NCBI GenBank assembly: GCA_945874515.1
Contig: CAMCHA010000057.1
Location: forward strand, 1 to 9,503
Direction: 5' to 3'
From: Asaia bogorensis
GTDB lineage: Bacteria; Pseudomonadota; Alphaproteobacteria; Acetobacterales; Acetobacteraceae
DNA length: 9,503 nt
The notes beneath the pieces are model-generated. The model ran no database searches. It was not told the origin of the DNA and saw only the letters and a program-made list of their open reading frames with translations. This document shows, one piece after another, positions 6,370 to 9,503 of the stretch. How positions within the stretch are numbered: position 1 is the stretch's first letter; every line of letters starts with the position of its first letter. The position numbers and the translations under genes are program-made.

Positions 6370-6731
6370 ATATCGCGGGTTTGCCTGCCCGCGCCGCCGC
6401 GGCGCCGGGCCTGGCGCGCTGGGGGCGCGACCTGACGGCGGATGTCTTGTTCAGCGTCGGCGATGCCGCCTGGATTCTGGCGATCCATAAGGGGGTGCTG
6501 ATTTCGGCACTGCCCGCACCCGCTCTCATGCCCAGCTATGACCTTGCCATCCGTGCGGGGGCCGAGGATTTCGCCCGCTTCCTGCAAGACCCTCCGCCGC
6601 CTGGTTGGCACGACATCATGGGGCTGGTGCGCCTTGGCACCTTCAAGGTGGAAGGCAATGTCGCGCTGTTTATGGCGCATATTTTTTGGTTCAAGGGCGT
6701 GCTCGCCCTACTCAGGGAGCCACGGGCATGA
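6366..6731 (+). CDS. SCP2-like sterol-carrier-fold small protein
   Basis: A 121-residue soluble protein whose layout fits the SCP2 sterol-carrier fold, which binds hydrophobic ligands or acyl-CoA. Residues 25-60 give the alternating strands expected early in the fold (ADVLFSVGDAAWILAIHKG). The C-terminal half has the family-like pattern VRLGTFKVEGNVALFMAHIF (88-107), where SCP2 proteins usually carry a G-x-hydrophobic-x-hydrophobic-x-G-[DN] turn and a final helix. The identification is from pattern only and is moderate. The ATG at 6366 has a GGGGG stretch (6354-6358) as its only site and overlaps the stop of a short upstream ORF. The gene's own TGA overlaps the following hydrolase start as ATGA, so the two form an operon and probably share a substrate or pathway. 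Confidence 0.65.
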   Translation: MNIAGLPARAAAAPGLARWGRDLTADVLFSVGDAAWILAIHKGVLISALPAPALMPSYDLAIRAGAEDFARFLQDPPPPGWHDIMGLVRLGTFKVEGNVALFMAHIFWFKGVLALLREPRA

Positions 6732-7561
6732 TCGAAGCCATCACCGGGCGCTATATGCGCCTTGAACTCGAAGGCCGGGCGCATCGGCTTTATTTTGAAG
6801 AAGCCGGCCAAGGCATCCCGCTTTTGCTGCTGCACACAGCGGGCAGTGATGGCCGGCAATGGCGCGGCTTGTTGAATGATGCAGAAGTGACATCGCGCTT
6901 TCGCTGCGTGACTTTCGATATGCCCTGGCATGGCAAATCCAGCCCGCCAGAGGGGTGGGAACGTGAGACCTATCAACTCACCACCGCGCGCTATACGGGC
7001 ATGATCATGGCGGTGGCGCGCGCCCTTGGCCTTGATCGGCCTGTGGTGATGGGGTGTTCGATTGGTGGACGTATCGTTCTTGATCTGGCCGCCGAACATG
7101 CCGATGAATTGCGCGGCGTGATCGGCCTGCAATCGGCGGCGTTTCTTTCGCCCTATTACGACACATCCTGGCTGCATCATCCGCATGTGCATGGTGGTGA
7201 GGTCTGCGGCGGCATCGTCTCCGGCCTGATCGGCCCGCATGCGCCAGATCAATCGCGCTGGGAAACGCTTTGGCATTACATGCAGGGCGGGCCAGGCGTG
7301 TTTCGTGGCGATCTCCATTTCTACAAGGGGGAGGGTGATTTGCGCCCGAAGCTTGCGCGCATTGATACCAAGCGCTGCCCCGTGCATATGCTGACCGGCA
7401 ATTATGATTATTCCTGCAAGCCCGAGGATACGGAGGCGACCGCCGCAGCCATTCATGGCGCCAAGGTGCAAATCATGAAAGGCTTGGGGCACTTCCCCAT
7501 GAGTGAGGATTACGCCGCGCTGCGCCCCTATCTTTTGCCGGTGTTGGCGGAGTTCACGTGA
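6728..7561 (+). CDS. Alpha/beta hydrolase
   Basis: A 277-residue cytoplasmic alpha/beta hydrolase. The start at 6728 is chosen because its ATG overlaps the previous stop as ATGA, an AGGGAG site lies 8 bases upstream (6714-6719), and the family-like N-terminus begins soon after. The longer frame from 6605 would overlap the SCP2-like gene in another frame. The oxyanion segment is LLLLHTAGSDGRQW (32-45), the DMPWHGKS strand end is at 64-71 and the nucleophile is Ser111 in GCSIGG (109-114). The acid is probably Asp227 in TGNYDYSC, and the base is His255 in GLGHFPMSED. A lid region lies at about 138-200. The scaffold resembles C-C or ester-bond hydrolases, but the substrate cannot be read from sequence. 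It converges on the oxidoreductase gene with nine bases between the stops. Confidence 0.9.
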   Translation: MIEAITGRYMRLELEGRAHRLYFEEAGQGIPLLLLHTAGSDGRQWRGLLNDAEVTSRFRCVTFDMPWHGKSSPPEGWERETYQLTTARYTGMIMAVARALGLDRPVVMGCSIGGRIVLDLAAEHADELRGVIGLQSAAFLSPYYDTSWLHHPHVHGGEVCGGIVSGLIGPHAPDQSRWETLWHYMQGGPGVFRGDLHFYKGEGDLRPKLARIDTKRCPVHMLTGNYDYSCKPEDTEATAAAIHGAKVQIMKGLGHFPMSEDYAALRPYLLPVLAEFT

Positions 7562-7570
7562 AGCCGCGTG

Positions 7571-8893
7571 TCACGCCGCAAGCCGGTCAATGCGATCGCG
7601 CAGGCGATACCAACCGCCGATGATGGGCAGGAACCAATTCGGGTTGCCATTGTAAAGCGCAATCGTCGGGAATTCCAAACCATCCAGCGCGAAGCGTTGA
7701 TTGGCTGCGCCTGCGATTTTCAACGCAGCATTATGGCCAAGCCATGTCGCCATCGCCACGCCAGAACCCTGGCAGCCCGCCGCGTAATGAATACCATCCT
7801 GCACGCCGATATGCGGCAGGAAATCGAAGGTAAAGGCGACATTCCCGTTCCAGGCATGGGTTATTCTTACCTTGGCAAGTTCGGGAAATACCGCGGTCAT
7901 GAATTCATGCAATCGCGGTGCGGCGGCTTCTGGCGCGCTGGGCCCGAAACGCGCGCGACCGCCCCAAATAATCCGATTGCCATAAGGCGAAGGCCGATAA
8001 TAATTCAGCACACGCTTGGTATCACTGATCATGCGCCGCCCAGGAAAAAGTCGGTCCATTATATCCGCCGGCAATTCCTCAGTCGCGATGATATAGGACG
8101 CCACGGGAACCACGCGCCGCGCAAGCCATGGCATGGCGCTTTGGCCATCCGCACCGCGCGAATAGCCATTCGTGGCAACCAGCACGGCATCCGCGCGTAT
8201 TTCTCCGCGATTAGTTGCAATACAAAAGCCGCTGCCTTCTGCCTGAATGCCACCAACCCTTGTCTTATCAATAAGCTTGGCGCCCGCGCGTTCCGCTGCC
8301 ATGGCCAGGCCGCGCGCATATTTCCCGGGATGAATACTGCCCGTGGCTGCCGCCTTCATGCCCCCATGGTAATGGCCGGACCCAAGCGCTTCCTGCTGGC
8401 GTGATGGCGGCAGCATTTCCGTGGGTAGGCCGGTAATATCAGCGATGTAATCCGCCGCGCGCGCTAGCGCATCATAATGCTTTGACGTCCAGGCCGCGAC
8501 GAAACGCCCGCAGCGCGTATAGTCACAGTCTATTCCTTCACGCGCGATGGTTTCTTCAATGAAGGGAAAGGACGCAGCCGCAGCCATGGCAATATTGCGC
8601 GCCTGTTCCGCACCCAGTTTTTCCGCCAGCGCCGTGCGCGCTACCTTCATCCCGCCCGAGACCATGCCGCCATTGCGCGATGATGCACCCCAGCCGATGC
8701 GTTCCGCATCCAGCACCGTTACCTGATGGCCCAAACGCGCCAGGCTGAGTGCGGCGGAAAGCCCGGCATAGCCGCCACCAATCACCGCAACAGGGGTGTG
8801 ATCCGGCAGGCCATTATCACGCGTCGGTGGTTCCGCCGCTTCCCACCACCAGGGGCTGGTCTTAAAATCCAGGGCGAAAAGGTTGTTGCTCAT
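7571..8893 (-). CDS. FAD-dependent oxidoreductase, DAO family (PuuB-like)
   Basis: A 440-residue flavoenzyme of the D-amino-acid-oxidase-like superfamily, closest in pattern to gamma-glutamylputrescine oxidase (PuuB) and related amine or amino-acid oxidases. The dinucleotide-binding motif VAVIGGGYAGLSAALSLARL lies at 35-54, with Asp62 ending strand 2. A family-typical WGASSRNGGMVSGG segment follows (68-81), and the C-terminal flavin-contacting part is WNGNVAFTFDFLPHIG (348-363) plus AAGCQGSGVAMATWLG (371-386). The start at 8893 is preferred over an ATG at 8932, which lies inside the ligase gene. It begins four bases after the ligase stop, so the two are probably co-transcribed. No other putrescine genes are seen, so the substrate remains open (a secondary amine or an amino acid). 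Confidence 0.88.
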   Translation of the reverse strand: MSNNLFALDFKTSPWWWEAAEPPTRDNGLPDHTPVAVIGGGYAGLSAALSLARLGHQVTVLDAERIGWGASSRNGGMVSGGMKVARTALAEKLGAEQARNIAMAAAASFPFIEETIAREGIDCDYTRCGRFVAAWTSKHYDALARAADYIADITGLPTEMLPPSRQQEALGSGHYHGGMKAAATGSIHPGKYARGLAMAAERAGAKLIDKTRVGGIQAEGSGFCIATNRGEIRADAVLVATNGYSRGADGQSAMPWLARRVVPVASYIIATEELPADIMDRLFPGRRMISDTKRVLNYYRPSPYGNRIIWGGRARFGPSAPEAAAPRLHEFMTAVFPELAKVRITHAWNGNVAFTFDFLPHIGVQDGIHYAAGCQGSGVAMATWLGHNAALKIAGAANQRFALDGLEFPTIALYNGNPNWFLPIIGGWYRLRDRIDRLAA

Positions 8894-8897
8894 CGCC

Positions 8898-9503
8898 TTA
8901 CGCCGTCCTCGCTTCTTGCAGGCCCAATTCACGTGTCATTTCATCGCGCATAATGAATTTTTGCATTTTGCCAGTCACGGTCATGGGGAAGCTTTCCACG
9001 AATTTGATATGGCGCGGCACCTTGTAATGCGCGATCTGTCCCGTGCAGAAGGCACGTACATCATCCGCAGTCAGATGTTCATGCGCACGCAGCTTGATCC
9101 AAGCGCAGAGTTCTTCGCCGAAGCGCTTATCCGGCACACCGAAAACCTGCACATCTTCGATCTTGGGATGGCGATAGAGAAATTCTTCCACTTCGCGCGG
9201 GTAGATATTTTCCCCACCACGAATCACCAAATCCTTGATCCGGCCGACGATGTTGCAGAAGCCTTCTGCATCAATCGTTGCCAGATCGCCGGTATGCATC
9301 CAGCGCGCGGCGTCAATGGCCTGTGCGGTGCGTTCCGGGTCTTCCCAATAGCCCAACATCACCGCATAGCCGCGCGTGCAAAGCTCACCAGGCACGCCGC
9401 GCGGCACGATGCGGCCCTCGCTATCTATGATCTTCACTTCCAGATGCGGCTGCACGCGGCCAACGGTGGAAACGCGACGTTCCAGCGGGTCATTCACACT
9501 GGT
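8898..9503 (-). CDS. AMP-binding acyl-CoA ligase, C-terminal part (5' partial)
   Basis: The last 201 residues of an ANL-superfamily adenylating enzyme, cut by the right edge of the window. The first visible residues, T-S, probably end the conserved T-E-T-S adenylate-binding motif. Next come [20 protein letters not shown] (about 39-58), TGDL (71-74), the hinge [20 protein letters not shown] (87-106) and the C-terminal [11 protein letters not shown] (173-183), whose Lys179 is the expected adenylation lysine. These fit medium- or long-chain fatty-acyl-CoA or aromatic acyl-CoA ligases, which activate a carboxylic acid with ATP and then transfer it to coenzyme A. Substrate specificity lies mostly in the missing N-terminal domain. 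An apparent GTG at 9497 is internal and not the start. The gene is followed after four bases by the FAD oxidoreductase. Confidence 0.92.
   Translation of the reverse strand, partial: TSVNDPLERRVSTVGRVQPHLEVKIIDSEGRIVPRGVPGELCTRGYAVMLGYWEDPERTAQAIDAARWMHTGDLATIDAEGFCNIVGRIKDLVIRGGENIYPREVEEFLYRHPKIEDVQVFGVPDKRFGEELCAWIKLRAHEHLTADDVRAFCTGQIAHYKVPRHIKFVESFPMTVTGKMQKFIMRDEMTRELGLQEARTA

Noticed and set aside
6536..7492. A 318-residue minus-strand open frame.
   Set aside because: It lies antisense to the SCP2-like and hydrolase genes, is rich in His/Arg/Ala without domain pattern, and is typical of GC-rich shadow frames.
7568..8404. A 278-residue plus-strand open frame.
   Set aside because: It is antisense to the FAD oxidoreductase, which has clear motifs. 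The shadow has none.
7571..8893. Assignment of the oxidoreductase as puuB in a putrescine pathway.
   Set aside because: The similarity is to a broad DAO subgroup and no other puu genes are nearby, so no gene symbol was given.

Overview
The window looks like an ordinary chromosomal segment of a GC-rich alphaproteobacterium. Protein style and gene content (BenE, LutB/LutC, an Smr-XRE pair, a PuuB-like oxidoreductase) best fit Acetobacteraceae or a relative, but that placement is a judgement from memory, not a computed result. No rRNA, tRNA, insertion sequence, CRISPR array, phage gene or attachment site was recognised. Nearly all the sequence is coding, and almost every gene touches or overlaps its neighbour.

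Layout. (1) 1-828, plus: the 3' part of a ZnuB-type metal ABC transporter permease, cut by the left edge. (2) 829-1180: the largest non-coding stretch, holding an orphan Tat-like signal peptide that stops after 41 codons. (3) 1181-2038, plus: a secreted dienelactone-hydrolase-family enzyme. Its stop codon interlocks tail to tail with that of the next transcription unit. (4) 6207 down to 2035, minus: a very compact five-gene cluster read in the order lutB, lutC, smr, xre, benE, with a candidate promoter directly upstream of lutB. (5) 6208-6365: a divergent promoter region that also holds a 13-residue upstream ORF with a strong ribosome binding site. (6) 6366-7561, plus: an SCP2-like small protein translationally coupled to an alpha/beta hydrolase. 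(7) 9503 down to 7571, minus: the C-terminal part of an AMP-binding acyl-CoA ligase (cut by the right edge) followed by an FAD-dependent DAO-family oxidoreductase.

How the genes may work together. LutB and LutC are two of the three parts of the LutABC system that oxidises L-lactate to pyruvate. LutA is not in the window, although the start of the operon is. BenE imports benzoate or similar aromatic acids with protons. The Smr nuclease-like protein and the XRE regulator lie between them and are locked in by 1-4 base overlaps, so the cluster is probably one message that mixes carbon use with a nucleic-acid enzyme and a regulator. The SCP2/hydrolase pair and the ligase/oxidoreductase pair look like small accessory catabolic operons of unknown substrate.

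No convincing new multi-gene system was found. The items most worth a second look are the composition of the lut-smr-xre-benE cluster, the missing lutA, the upstream ORF at 6328, and the orphan signal peptide at 916.
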